Shown here one piece after another: positions 7,279 to 14,529 of a stretch of DNA of 35,493 nucleotides. Each line of letters opens with the position of its first letter. Within the stretch, counting starts at the first letter, position 1. Source of the stretch: Oscillospiraceae bacterium (lineage in GTDB: Bacteria > Bacillota > Clostridia > Oscillospirales > Oscillospiraceae); the NCBI GenBank assembly GCA_024404315.1, contig JAKSQD010000018.1, forward strand, positions 1-35,493. The letters are read 5' to 3'. The position numbers and the translations under genes are program-made. The notes below the pieces were generated by a model. It searched no databases and was not told where the DNA came from. It worked only from the letters and a program-made list of their open reading frames with translations.

Positions 7279-8646
7279 TCATTCGTATTCTCTCGTGATG
7301 TTTTTGAGCCAGGTATACTTTTTATAATAATGGTAGACCACGGGAATTTTATAGAACTCATCCAGGCAAATGATGACGTAAAGGGGTTTGACCGGAACCT
7401 TTAACACAAAGGCGCAGAAAAAGCCCACCGGAACGGCGATACACCACATATCAATGGTGTCACAGATGAGGCCGAAGCGTGTGTTTCCACCGGCTCGAAA
7501 GATGCCCGCAATCACCAGGGTGTTGATTTCCTGCCCCACAACGTAATAACTGCTGACCAAAAGCATAAAGTTCAAATAATCCTGTCCCAACGGCGTTAAT
7601 TTGGCACCGTAGACCCCAAAAACAAGCGGGCGAATCACCAAAATGAAAACACCGGTTGCCACGCCAATGAGAAGGGTCAAATGGCACAGCGTGTCTGCGT
7701 TTTGGCGAGCCTCCTCCATGCGGTTGTCTCCGATGCTCTTCCCTACCAGGATGGTTCCGGCGGAGGCCAGGCCGAAAGCCGCTGTGGTGCATAGATTGCG
7801 AACGGTGCTGGTGATGGCATTGGCGGCGACCACATCCGACCCCAAATGACCAAAGATGATGGAATAGGTGGAAAAGGCCACTGTCCACACCATGTCATTG
7901 AGCAGGGCGGGAAGGGCGTAGTGAATAAAATCCTTGGTGAGAGCGGGATGGGCTCCCAGCAGCACTTCCGCATCATAGCGGAGGGTTTTCACCAAAGCAG
8001 CGTCCGCCAGGCAGAACAGCAGCTCCACGGAACGGGCAATGAGGGTTGCCAGCGCTACGCCAAACACGCCCATCTGAGGTGCTCCAAACAGTCCAAAGAT
8101 AAACACAGCGTTGAGGAAAATATTCAGCAGCAGGGCAGTCGTTGCAAAAACGGTGGGCAGATTGGCTCGTTCCATGCTCCGCATGGTGCATTCGTAGACC
8201 TGGGAGCCGCCCTGCAACACATAGGTAAAGCCGATGAGACGCAGGTATCTGGCTCCCAGATCAATCAGCTCCGGGTCAGGCGTAAAGACCCGCATGATGA
8301 CGGCGGGAAAAAGAACCGCAGCGGCGGCAACTAAGGCGGTAAAACAGAGGGATATCTTGAGGCCGATGCCCATCACCGCCTGGATGGAAAGGAGGTCTTT
8401 TTTGCCCCAATACTGGCTGACCATCATGGAAATGGCCGAAGCGATGCCAAAAAAGAAGCCGATGATGAGAAACTGCACCTGATTGGCCAGCGAAACGGCG
8501 GAAAGCGCTGTACCGCCTACATAGGTCAGCATGAGCACGTCGGCGGAGTTGACAGCGGCGGCAATCAGGTTTTGCAGAACAATGGGTAGAGTCAGCGGCA
8601 AAAGCTGACGGTAAAAATCACGTCGAGCGGAGACTGGTTTACTCAT
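7279..8646 (-). CDS. MATE family multidrug/cation exporter
   Basis: A 455-residue polytopic membrane protein of the multidrug and toxic compound extrusion family, which couples export of drugs or metabolites to sodium or proton entry. Twelve hydrophobic helices can be followed in two related halves. Family-typical stretches include LPLTLPIVLQNLIAAAVNSADVLML at the N-terminus and FGLASAGTILVGKSIGD at the start of the second half. The substrate cannot be told from sequence. The start ATG has AAAGGA upstream; an in-frame ATG further up (8718) lies within the -35 of the predicted promoter. Single gene between rubrerythrin (convergent) and the fRMsr gene (divergent). Confidence 0.9.
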   Translation of the reverse strand: MSKPVSARRDFYRQLLPLTLPIVLQNLIAAAVNSADVLMLTYVGGTALSAVSLANQVQFLIIGFFFGIASAISMMVSQYWGKKDLLSIQAVMGIGLKISLCFTALVAAAAVLFPAVIMRVFTPDPELIDLGARYLRLIGFTYVLQGGSQVYECTMRSMERANLPTVFATTALLLNIFLNAVFIFGLFGAPQMGVFGVALATLIARSVELLFCLADAALVKTLRYDAEVLLGAHPALTKDFIHYALPALLNDMVWTVAFSTYSIIFGHLGSDVVAANAITSTVRNLCTTAAFGLASAGTILVGKSIGDNRMEEARQNADTLCHLTLLIGVATGVFILVIRPLVFGVYGAKLTPLGQDYLNFMLLVSSYYVVGQEINTLVIAGIFRAGGNTRFGLICDTIDMWCIAVPVGFFCAFVLKVPVKPLYVIICLDEFYKIPVVYHYYKKYTWLKNITREYE

Positions 8647-8689
8647 AAAATTTTTCCTTTTTGTCTCGAAGTTCTTTGAAAACACGGAT

Positions 8690-8718
8690 ATTATACCTAT
8701 AGAAGTGTCAAAAGGCAA
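8690..8718 (-). promoter_or_regulatory. Promoter of the MATE gene
   Basis: On the minus strand TTGCCT (8718-8713), 17-base spacer, TATAAT (8695-8690), 44 bases upstream of the start codon. Confidence 0.65.
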
Positions 8719-8736
8719 GGGTCATCTCAAAAATCG

Positions 8737-8765
8737 TTGCGCAAAATGAAAAAATCTGATAGGAT
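8737..8765 (+). promoter_or_regulatory. Candidate promoter of the fRMsr-rhodanese pair
   Basis: TTGCGC (8737-8742), 17-base spacer, TAGGAT (8760-8765), about 55 bases upstream of the fRMsr start. Correct spacing but only moderate hexamers. Confidence 0.45.
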
Positions 8766-8819
8766 AGAAGAGAAATCAAATCAACCGAAGCCAATCGCCT
8801 CTGAAAGGATGTTTTTTCT

Positions 8820-9266
8820 ATGTATCAGCAGCTTGCCGACCAACTGACCAGCCTTTTTGCGGGAGAGCCGGATGTCATTGCCAATCTCTCCAACGCTTCC
8901 GCCGCCTTGAACGATGCCTTAGACAACATCAATTGGGTGGGCTTCTACCGCATGGTAGACGGAACGCTGGTTCTGGGGCCTTTCCAGGGAAAAGTGGCCT
9001 GTATCCGCATTCCTTTGCATCGTGGGGTTTGTGGTGCTGCCGCTCGTCTCAACCAGACGCAGTTGGTCTATGATGTCCATCAGTTCCCCGGGCACATCGC
9101 CTGTGACAGCGCCTCCAATTCTGAAATTGTGATTCCGCTGCACAACGCCGAAGGCGCGGTCATTGCTGTGCTGGATATTGACAGCCCCACCGTTGGCCGC
9201 TTTACCGAAGCCGACCAAGAAGGGCTGGAAGCCTGTGCAAGGGTCATCGAGGAGATGATGCAATGA
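8820..9266 (+). CDS. Free methionine-R-sulfoxide reductase (GAF domain)
   Basis: A 148-residue single GAF-domain protein of the free methionine-(R)-sulfoxide reductase family (fRMsr, MsrC in E. coli), which repairs oxidised free methionine. The whole signature is present: LGPFQGKVACIRIP, GVCGAAA and VHQFPGHIACDSASNSEIVIP, with the three family cysteines at 61, 71 and 95. Length is normal for the family. GAAAGGA precedes the ATG. Its last codons overlap the next gene by the ATGA four-base junction, so it is translationally coupled to the rhodanese lipoprotein. Next to rubrerythrin this makes a small oxidative-repair neighbourhood. Confidence 0.92.
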   Translation: MYQQLADQLTSLFAGEPDVIANLSNASAALNDALDNINWVGFYRMVDGTLVLGPFQGKVACIRIPLHRGVCGAAARLNQTQLVYDVHQFPGHIACDSASNSEIVIPLHNAEGAVIAVLDIDSPTVGRFTEADQEGLEACARVIEEMMQ

Positions 9267-9748
9267 GAAACCGTCTGTGTTGTCTGTTTTGCTTCCTTTG
9301 TTTGCTCCTTTTGACTGCTTGTTCCGGGTCTGCTGCCACTTATGAGACCATTTCGGCGAAGGAAGCCAAAACTCTGATGGACAGCAAAACCGGTTATGTC
9401 ATTCTGGATGTCCGCACGCAGGAGGAATTTGACACCGGCCACATCCCGGGAGCGGTACTTCTGCCTGATACGCAGGTTTCTGCACAGTCGAAACAGATGC
9501 TTACCGACAAAAAACAGCTCATTTTGGTCTACTGCCGCAGCGGACGGAGAAGCGCTGCCGCTGCCGCTGCTCTGGCCGAGCTGGGTTACACCAATGTGAA
9601 GGATTTTGGCGGAATCATCGACTGGCCTTATGAGGTAGAACAGCCAGAGGAACAGCCGATCTGCGCCGAAGAAAAACACCAATGGTTGGAAGACTGCACT
9701 GGGCGGCTCTGCGCCGTCTGCGGCAAATACGAGCGAGTGACCCCATAA
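9263..9748 (+). CDS. Rhodanese-domain lipoprotein with C-terminal Cys motif
   Basis: A 161-residue predicted lipoprotein. The lipobox LTAC (17-20) ends a very hydrophobic signal that also holds four other cysteines. The rhodanese domain (about 25-125) has the classic DVRTQEEFDTGHIPGA stretch and the active-site loop CRSGRRS with C91, so a sulfur or redox transfer reaction outside the membrane is likely. A C-terminal tail after the domain carries C134, H139, C145, C150 and C153, which resembles a small metal-binding knot. It starts in the last codon of the fRMsr gene. The physiological substrate is unknown; co-expression with methionine sulfoxide repair suggests a redox role (inference). Confidence 0.88.
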   Translation: MRNRLCCLFCFLCLLLLTACSGSAATYETISAKEAKTLMDSKTGYVILDVRTQEEFDTGHIPGAVLLPDTQVSAQSKQMLTDKKQLILVYCRSGRRSAAAAAALAELGYTNVKDFGGIIDWPYEVEQPEEQPICAEEKHQWLEDCTGRLCAVCGKYERVTP

Positions 9749-9768
9749 AACGTGCGCTTCAAAATGCA

Positions 9769-9804
9769 GGAGGTGAATGCTTTTCATTCACTTCCTTCTT
9801 TTTC
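9769..9804 (+). terminator. Terminator of the fRMsr-rhodanese operon
   Basis: GGAGGTGAATG (9769-9779) pairs with CATTCACTTCC (9785-9795), one G-U pair, 5-base loop, followed by TTCTTTTTC. It begins 20 bases after the rhodanese stop. Confidence 0.8.
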
Positions 9805-10061
9805 GTCATGGGTTCACTCTTTCCAAAGCGAATTTTTCTTCTCTCTCACTCAGCAGATATGCAGGAACCAGCACAAATTTTTGCATTGTTTTTCCTGTTT
9901 TTTGGGAGAAGATGTAAAATTTTGCATTTTTTCACATTTGATATTGCATTTTCTATCCTACTCGTGTATACTGTGGTTACTTTGACAGGGTCGGCAAAGA
10001 GAGAGACCGCCCCGTTTCTTGCAAGTAACCCCTATGTCACCAGCGAAATGAGGAACCAACT
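9805..10061 (+). other. AT-rich leader region of icd
   Basis: No gene is supported here. The region holds three copies of TTGCATT (9881, 9922, 9944), the icd promoter, and about 80 bases of untranslated leader with a purine-rich stretch (GGCAAAGAGAGAGACC). Confidence 0.5.
9944..9972 (+). promoter_or_regulatory. Promoter of icd
   Basis: TTGCAT (9944-9949), 17-base spacer, TATACT (9967-9972). The predicted leader is about 80 bases long. Confidence 0.65.
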
Positions 10062-11276
10062 ATGGAAAAAATCAAAATGACTACGCCGCTCGTCGAGATG
10101 GACGGAGACGAAATGACCCGTATCCTCTGGCAGAATATCAAGGACGAGCTGCTGCTGCCCTATATCGACCTGAAAACCGAGTATTATGACTTGGGTCTTC
10201 CCGTCCGTGAAGAGACCAAGGATCAAATCACCACTGATGCTGCTCTGGCCAACAAGAAGTATGGCGTGGCCGTCAAGTGCGCCACCATCACCCCCAATGC
10301 CCAGCGTGTTCAGGAATACAACCTCTCCAAGATGTGGAAGAGTCCGAACGGAACCATTCGTTCCATTCTGGACGGCACTGTTTTCCGTGCTCCCATCATG
10401 GTCAATGGCATTAACCCCGTGGTCAAGAACTGGCAGCAGCCCATCACCATCGCCCGTCACGCTTACGGCGATGTTTACAAAAACGTGGAGTTCCGAGTTC
10501 CCGGCCCCGGCAAGGCAGTGTTGAACTATGTCTCCGAAGACGGCAACATCCAGAGCAATCAGACCATTTGCGACTTCGAGGGCGCTGGCGTGATTCAGGG
10601 TCTGCACAACAAGGATCAGTCTATCACCTCCTTTGCTCACGCCTGCTTCCAGTACGCCCTGTCCACCAAGCAGGATCTGTGGTTCTCCACCAAGGACACC
10701 ATTTCTAAGATCTATGACCACAACTTCAAGGATATCTTCTATGATATCTACGCTCGCTGCTATGAGCAGCAGTTCAAGGAATTGGGTCTGGAGTTCTTCT
10801 ACACCCTGATTGATGATGCTGTTGCCCGTGTCATCCGCTCCAAGGGCGGCTTTATCTGGGCGCTGAAAAACTACGATGGCGACGTGATGAGCGACATGGT
10901 TTCCACCGCCTTCGGCTCTCTGGCTATGATGACCTCCGTGCTGGTTTCTCCCGAGGGCAATTTTGAGTACGAAGCCGCTCATGGCACCGTCACCCGCCAC
11001 TATTACAAGTACTTGAAGGGGGAGGAAACCTCCACCAACCCCGTGGCAACCATTTTTGCCTGGTCTGGCGCTCTGCGTAAGCGTGGCGAGATGGACGGTC
11101 TGGCTGACCTGATGGCATTTGCCGACAAGCTGGAAGCTTCTGTCATCGAAACCATCGAAAGCGGCATCATGACCGGTGACTTGGTGGGTCTGTGGGAAGG
11201 CGAAGCCCCCGCTCAGAAGGTCAACAGCGTCGATTTCCTCAAGGCCATCCGTGGCAAGCTGGAAGCCAAGCTGTAA
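10062..11276 (+). CDS. icd: NADP-dependent isocitrate dehydrogenase
   Basis: A 404-residue isocitrate dehydrogenase that oxidises isocitrate to 2-oxoglutarate and CO2. The sequence belongs to the dimeric type II form otherwise familiar from eukaryotes and some bacteria: [13 protein letters not shown] at the start, [30 protein letters not shown], and [27 protein letters not shown] near the cofactor site. The last fits NADP use. GAGGAA lies ahead of the ATG. It forms a single-gene unit with its own promoter and a structured terminator. Just upstream of the arginine cluster, it supplies 2-oxoglutarate for glutamate, the precursor of ornithine and arginine (inference from context). Confidence 0.96.
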   Translation: MEKIKMTTPLVEMDGDEMTRILWQNIKDELLLPYIDLKTEYYDLGLPVREETKDQITTDAALANKKYGVAVKCATITPNAQRVQEYNLSKMWKSPNGTIRSILDGTVFRAPIMVNGINPVVKNWQQPITIARHAYGDVYKNVEFRVPGPGKAVLNYVSEDGNIQSNQTICDFEGAGVIQGLHNKDQSITSFAHACFQYALSTKQDLWFSTKDTISKIYDHNFKDIFYDIYARCYEQQFKELGLEFFYTLIDDAVARVIRSKGGFIWALKNYDGDVMSDMVSTAFGSLAMMTSVLVSPEGNFEYEAAHGTVTRHYYKYLKGEETSTNPVATIFAWSGALRKRGEMDGLADLMAFADKLEASVIETIESGIMTGDLVGLWEGEAPAQKVNSVDFLKAIRGKLEAKL

Positions 11277-11320
11277 ACACACACCAATCAAGCGTTCCTC
11301 CGCTTGTGTCCTGAAAAAGT

Positions 11321-11396
11321 GAGTCTGAAACAGTTTGTCCCCTTGCGGGAGCTGTCGGCGCTGCTGACAGAAGGAGCTTGTTTCAGGCTCTTTTTT
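11321..11396 (+). terminator. Structured terminator downstream of icd
   Basis: An outer 12-bp stem (GAGTCTGAAACA, 11321-11332, with TGTTTCAGGCTC, 11379-11390, one G-U pair) encloses a further CTGTCGGC/GCTGACAG hairpin and is followed by TTTTTT. It is more elaborate than a simple terminator but has all the terminator marks and lies 45 bases past icd. Confidence 0.75.
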
Positions 11397-11502
11397 ATAC
11401 GGAGGGAAAAGGCGCTTTCGCTCAAAACAGAAAACCTTTTGCCCTCTGGGTTCCACTTTTCGGCGAGTTGCACGACAGCGCTCTTTCTTTTATGCAGTAA
11501 AG

Positions 11503-11516
11503 CGCAAAAATATTCA
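11503..11516. promoter_or_regulatory. ArgR-box-like site 1
   Basis: Twelve of 14 positions agree with the TGMATWWWWATKCA arginine-repressor half-operator (read by eye): CGCAA-AAAT-ATTCA. Confidence 0.4.
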
Positions 11517-11533
11517 CATTATTTTGTATGTTT

Positions 11534-11547
11534 TGTATATATATTCA
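11534..11547. promoter_or_regulatory. ArgR-box-like site 2
   Basis: TGTAT-ATAT-ATTCA, 13 of 14 positions agree with the ArgR box. Confidence 0.55.
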
Positions 11548-11585
11548 CATTTTATGAATATTGAACAGATTTTTTTAAAATTCTC

Positions 11586-11599
11586 TGAATGATTATGCA
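11586..11599. promoter_or_regulatory. ArgR-box-like site 3, adjacent to the argG promoter
   Basis: TGAAT-GATT-ATGCA, 13 of 14 positions agree with the ArgR box. It ends 35 bases upstream of the argG -10, so binding here could block the -35 region. Confidence 0.6.
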
Positions 11600-11634
11600 A
11601 ATTAGCACTTGCAATTCGTCAAAAACCGTGGTAC

Positions 11635-11640
11635 TATAAT
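11635..11640 (+). promoter_or_regulatory. -10 element of the argG promoter
   Basis: Perfect TATAAT. The nearest -35-like hexamer, TTGCAA (11609-11614), is 20 bases away, so the -35 is weak or atypical, as in a promoter that needs help or is tightly repressed. Confidence 0.5.
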
Positions 11641-11718
11641 CCCCGATGAAAGGCGGCACTGTCCGCAAGATTAAAAGGGCTGCCTCAGCAGCGCTTATTT
11701 GTAAGGAGATTACCTGTT

Positions 11719-12936
11719 ATGGCTGATATTAAGAAAGTTGTTCTCGCCTATTCCGGCGGTTTGGATACCTCTATCATTATTCCTTGGCTGAAGGAAAACT
11801 ACAACAACCCCGAAATCATCGCTGTTGCTGGCAACGTGGGTCAGGCCGACGAGCTGGACGGCCTGGAGGAGAAGGCTCTGAAGACCGGCGCTTCCAAGCT
11901 GATTGTTGCTGACCTGACTGACGAGATGGTGGATGAGGTTATCATCCCCTCCGTTATGGCTGACGCAAAGTATGAGACCTACCTGCTGGGTACTGCTTTT
12001 GCCCGTCCCATCATTGGCCGTGCACTGGCCAAGATTGCTCTGGAAGAGGGCGCTGATGCCATTGCTCATGGCTGCACCGGCAAGGGCAACGACCAGGTTC
12101 GTTTTGAGCTGGCCATCAAGCGCTATGCTCCCAGCATGAAAATCATCGCTCCTTGGCGTGAGTGGGACATTGTTTCCCGTGACGAGGAAATCGACTACGC
12201 AGAGGCACACAATGTCCCCCTGAAGATTACCCGTGAGACCAACTATTCCAAGGATAAGAACCTGTGGCATCTGTCCCACGAGGGTCTGGATCTGGAGGAT
12301 CCCGCAAACGAGCCCAACTATGAGAAGCCCGGCTTCCTGGAAATGGGCATCTCCCCCATGCAGGCTCCCGACGTGCCCACCTACATCACCCTGGACTTTG
12401 AGGCTGGTAAGCCCGTCGCCTTCAACGGCGAGAAGATGAAGGCCTCCGACATCATCCGCTGCCTGAACAAGGTGGGCGGTGAAAACGGCATTGGCATCAT
12501 CGACATCGTGGAAAACCGTCTGGTTGGCATGAAGGATCGTGGCGTTTACGAGACCCCGGGCGGCACCATCCTTTACTTCGCTCACGAGCAGCTGGAGATG
12601 ATTACCGTCGATAAGGACACCCTGCATGAAAAGCAGAAGCTGTCCGTTGACTTCGCTGACCTGATTTACAACGGCAAGTGGTTCAGCCCCCTGCGTGAGT
12701 GCCTGTCCGCTTTCGTCACCGAGTCTCAGAAGTACGTCACCGGCACTGTCAAGCTCAAGCTCTACAAGGGCAATATCATCCCCGCCGGTATGACCTCTCC
12801 CTACTCCCTGTACTCTGAGAGCCTGGCTACCTTCGATGAGTCCGATTATGACCAGAAGGATTCCGCTGGTTTCATCAACCTGTGGGGTCTGCCCACCAAG
12901 GTTCAGGCTCTGCGTGAGATGGGCAAGCTGAACTAA
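11719..12936 (+). CDS. argG: Argininosuccinate synthase
   Basis: A 405-residue ArgG, which joins citrulline and aspartate using ATP, the penultimate step of arginine synthesis. The PP-loop ATP-binding motif AYSGGLDTS (10-18) is intact, followed by GNVGQ, the [15 protein letters not shown] substrate stretch and SYKDKN-like [15 protein letters not shown]. Length is normal for the family. GTAAGGAG precedes the ATG. First gene of the arginine cluster, behind the ArgR-like boxes; argH follows after a 150-base gap that contains hairpins. Confidence 0.97.
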   Translation: MADIKKVVLAYSGGLDTSIIIPWLKENYNNPEIIAVAGNVGQADELDGLEEKALKTGASKLIVADLTDEMVDEVIIPSVMADAKYETYLLGTAFARPIIGRALAKIALEEGADAIAHGCTGKGNDQVRFELAIKRYAPSMKIIAPWREWDIVSRDEEIDYAEAHNVPLKITRETNYSKDKNLWHLSHEGLDLEDPANEPNYEKPGFLEMGISPMQAPDVPTYITLDFEAGKPVAFNGEKMKASDIIRCLNKVGGENGIGIIDIVENRLVGMKDRGVYETPGGTILYFAHEQLEMITVDKDTLHEKQKLSVDFADLIYNGKWFSPLRECLSAFVTESQKYVTGTVKLKLYKGNIIPAGMTSPYSLYSESLATFDESDYDQKDSAGFINLWGLPTKVQALREMGKLN

Positions 12937-12942
12937 AGTGCG

Positions 12943-13011
12943 AAGTGTGGAGAGTGGAGAGAAGTGAGGGCGCTGACCCGGCAAAGCCTCTTCACGGATG
13001 CTCCACCACTT
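12943..13011 (+). other. Inverted-repeat structure after argG
   Basis: AAGTGTGGAG (12943-12952) can pair with CTCCACCACTT (13001-13011) with one bulge, enclosing a partly complementary interior (GTGAGG with CCTCTTCAC). No T-run follows. Function unknown: leader RNA structure or a decayed repeat. Confidence 0.35.
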
Positions 13012-13031
13012 CCCTATCAATAAAAAAATTG

Positions 13032-13069
13032 AATTGCCGTGCTCTTTTCTCAGGGTGCGGCAATTTTTC
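13032..13069 (+). terminator. Terminator-like hairpin directly before argH
   Basis: AATTGCCG (13032-13039) pairs with CGGCAATT (13058-13065), ending in TTTTT, and is followed within 3 bases by the AAGGAG ribosome binding site of argH. It may end argG transcripts or act as an attenuator controlling argH. Confidence 0.55.
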
Positions 13070-13086
13070 TAAGGAGTTCTTTCATC

Positions 13087-14466
13087 ATGAAACTTTGGGC
13101 TGGACGGTTCCAGAAGGAAACCAACACGCTTGTCAACGATTTTAACGCCTCCATCACCTTTGATGCCCGCCTGTATCAGCAGGATATCACCGGCTCCATC
13201 GCTCATGCCACCATGCTGGGTGAGCAGGGTATCATCTCCATGGAGGACACCCGTGCCATCATCGCCGGTCTCCAGGCCATTCTGGCTGACATTGACGACG
13301 GCAATGTGGAGTTTTCTCTGGACAACGAGGATATCCACATGAACATTGAGACCATCCTGACCGAGCGCATCGGTGCTGCTGGTAAGCGTCTGCACACTGG
13401 CCGCAGCCGCAACGACCAGGTGGCCGTGGATTTCCGCCTTTTCGTCAAGGAAGAGATTCCCGTCATCATTGGTATGCTGGTGGAGCTGGAGCAGGTTCTC
13501 ATTCGCAAGGCCGAGAGCAACCTCTACACCGTCATGCCCGGCTACACTCATTTGCAGCGTGCACAGCCCACCACCTTTGCTCACTACATGATGGCTTACG
13601 CCAATATGATTCGCCGTGACATCACCCGCTTTGAGGACTGCCTGGAGCGGATGGACGAATGTCCCCTCGGTGCTGGCGCTTTGGCCACTTCTACCTATCC
13701 CATCAACCGCCCCCGCACCGCCGAGCTGCTGGGCTTCCGCAAGCCCACAGAAAACTCTCTGGACTCCGTTTCTGACCGCGACTATGCCATTGAGTTTCTG
13801 TCCGCCTGCTCCCTGCTGATGATGCACCTGTCCCGTTTCTCCGAAGAGGTCATCCTCTGGTGCAGCTGGGAGTTCAAGTTTGTGGATCTGGATGACGCTT
13901 ATTCCACCGGCTCCTCCATCATGCCCCAGAAGAAAAACCCCGACGTAGCCGAGCTGGTTCGTGGTAAGACTGGCCGTGTTTACGGCGATCTGGTCTCCCT
14001 GCTGACCACCATGAAGGGCATTCCTCTGGCCTACAACAAGGATATGCAGGAGGACAAGGAACCCGTTTTCGATGCCATCGACACCGTGGAAATGTGCGTC
14101 CCCGTTTTCTCCGCCATGCTGGACACCCTGACCGTCCGCCCCAAGAATATGGCTCGCGCCGCCGCCGGTGGTTTCATCAACGCCACCGACTGTGCCGACT
14201 ACCTGACCAAGAAGGGAATGCCCTTCCGTGAGGCTTATATGATCGTGGGTCGTCTGGTCAATATGTGCATTCAGGCTGGCGAAACGCTGGAAACCCTGAC
14301 ACTGCGGGACTTCCGTGCCGTTTCTGAACTGTTCGACAGCGATATTTATGAGGCTCTGGAGCTGAAGCACTGCGTCCACGAGAGAAAAGTGCTGGGCGGT
14401 CCTTCCGCAGAGGATGTCACCAGACAGATTCAGTACATCAAGGATTTTATTGCTGATCGCATGTAA
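13087..14466 (+). CDS. argH: Argininosuccinate lyase
   Basis: A 459-residue ArgH, which splits argininosuccinate to arginine and fumarate. Family motifs: LHTGRSRNDQ (102-111), GYTHLQRAQPTT, and the fumarase/aspartase signature GSSIMPQKKNPD (275-286). The start is the ATG that gives the usual MKLWAGRF N-terminus and has AAGGAG 11 bases upstream. A longer in-frame ATG (13039) lies inside the hairpin and has no ribosome site. Separated from argG by a hairpin-rich 150-base gap and followed by its own terminator. Confidence 0.97.
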   Translation: MKLWAGRFQKETNTLVNDFNASITFDARLYQQDITGSIAHATMLGEQGIISMEDTRAIIAGLQAILADIDDGNVEFSLDNEDIHMNIETILTERIGAAGKRLHTGRSRNDQVAVDFRLFVKEEIPVIIGMLVELEQVLIRKAESNLYTVMPGYTHLQRAQPTTFAHYMMAYANMIRRDITRFEDCLERMDECPLGAGALATSTYPINRPRTAELLGFRKPTENSLDSVSDRDYAIEFLSACSLLMMHLSRFSEEVILWCSWEFKFVDLDDAYSTGSSIMPQKKNPDVAELVRGKTGRVYGDLVSLLTTMKGIPLAYNKDMQEDKEPVFDAIDTVEMCVPVFSAMLDTLTVRPKNMARAAAGGFINATDCADYLTKKGMPFREAYMIVGRLVNMCIQAGETLETLTLRDFRAVSELFDSDIYEALELKHCVHERKVLGGPSAEDVTRQIQYIKDFIADRM

Positions 14467-14472
14467 TAGAGG

Positions 14473-14518
14473 CCGCAAAGGGTGGGTAGAGCATACCTGC
14501 CCTATTGCGCTTTTTTTC
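14473..14518 (+). terminator. Intrinsic terminator after argH
   Basis: An imperfect stem (GCAAAGGGTGGGTA with TACCTGCCCTATTGC) is followed by TTTTTTT. It lies within 10 bases of the argH stop and just before the VanZ-like gene. Confidence 0.65.
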
Positions 14519-14529
14519 AAGAGATACCT

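Larger units (their letters stand above)
11397..11718 (+). other. AT-rich control region of the arginine cluster
   Basis: No gene is supported. The stretch contains three sites resembling the ArgR box (11503-11516, 11534-11547, 11586-11599), a TATAAT at 11635-11640, and an 80-base leader with a small GCTGC/GCAGC hairpin before argG. Confidence 0.55.

Noticed and set aside
8706-8711. TTGACA on the minus strand upstream of the MATE gene as a -35 box
   Set aside because: Only 10 bases from the TATAAT; TTGCCT at 8718-8713 has the correct 17-base spacing.
11277-11400. Structured RNA followed by a T-run downstream of icd, considered as a T-box or riboswitch for argG
   Set aside because: It lies about 320 bases before argG with a separate promoter in between, and I see no T-box sequence or specifier-loop layout; a terminator of icd is the simpler reading.
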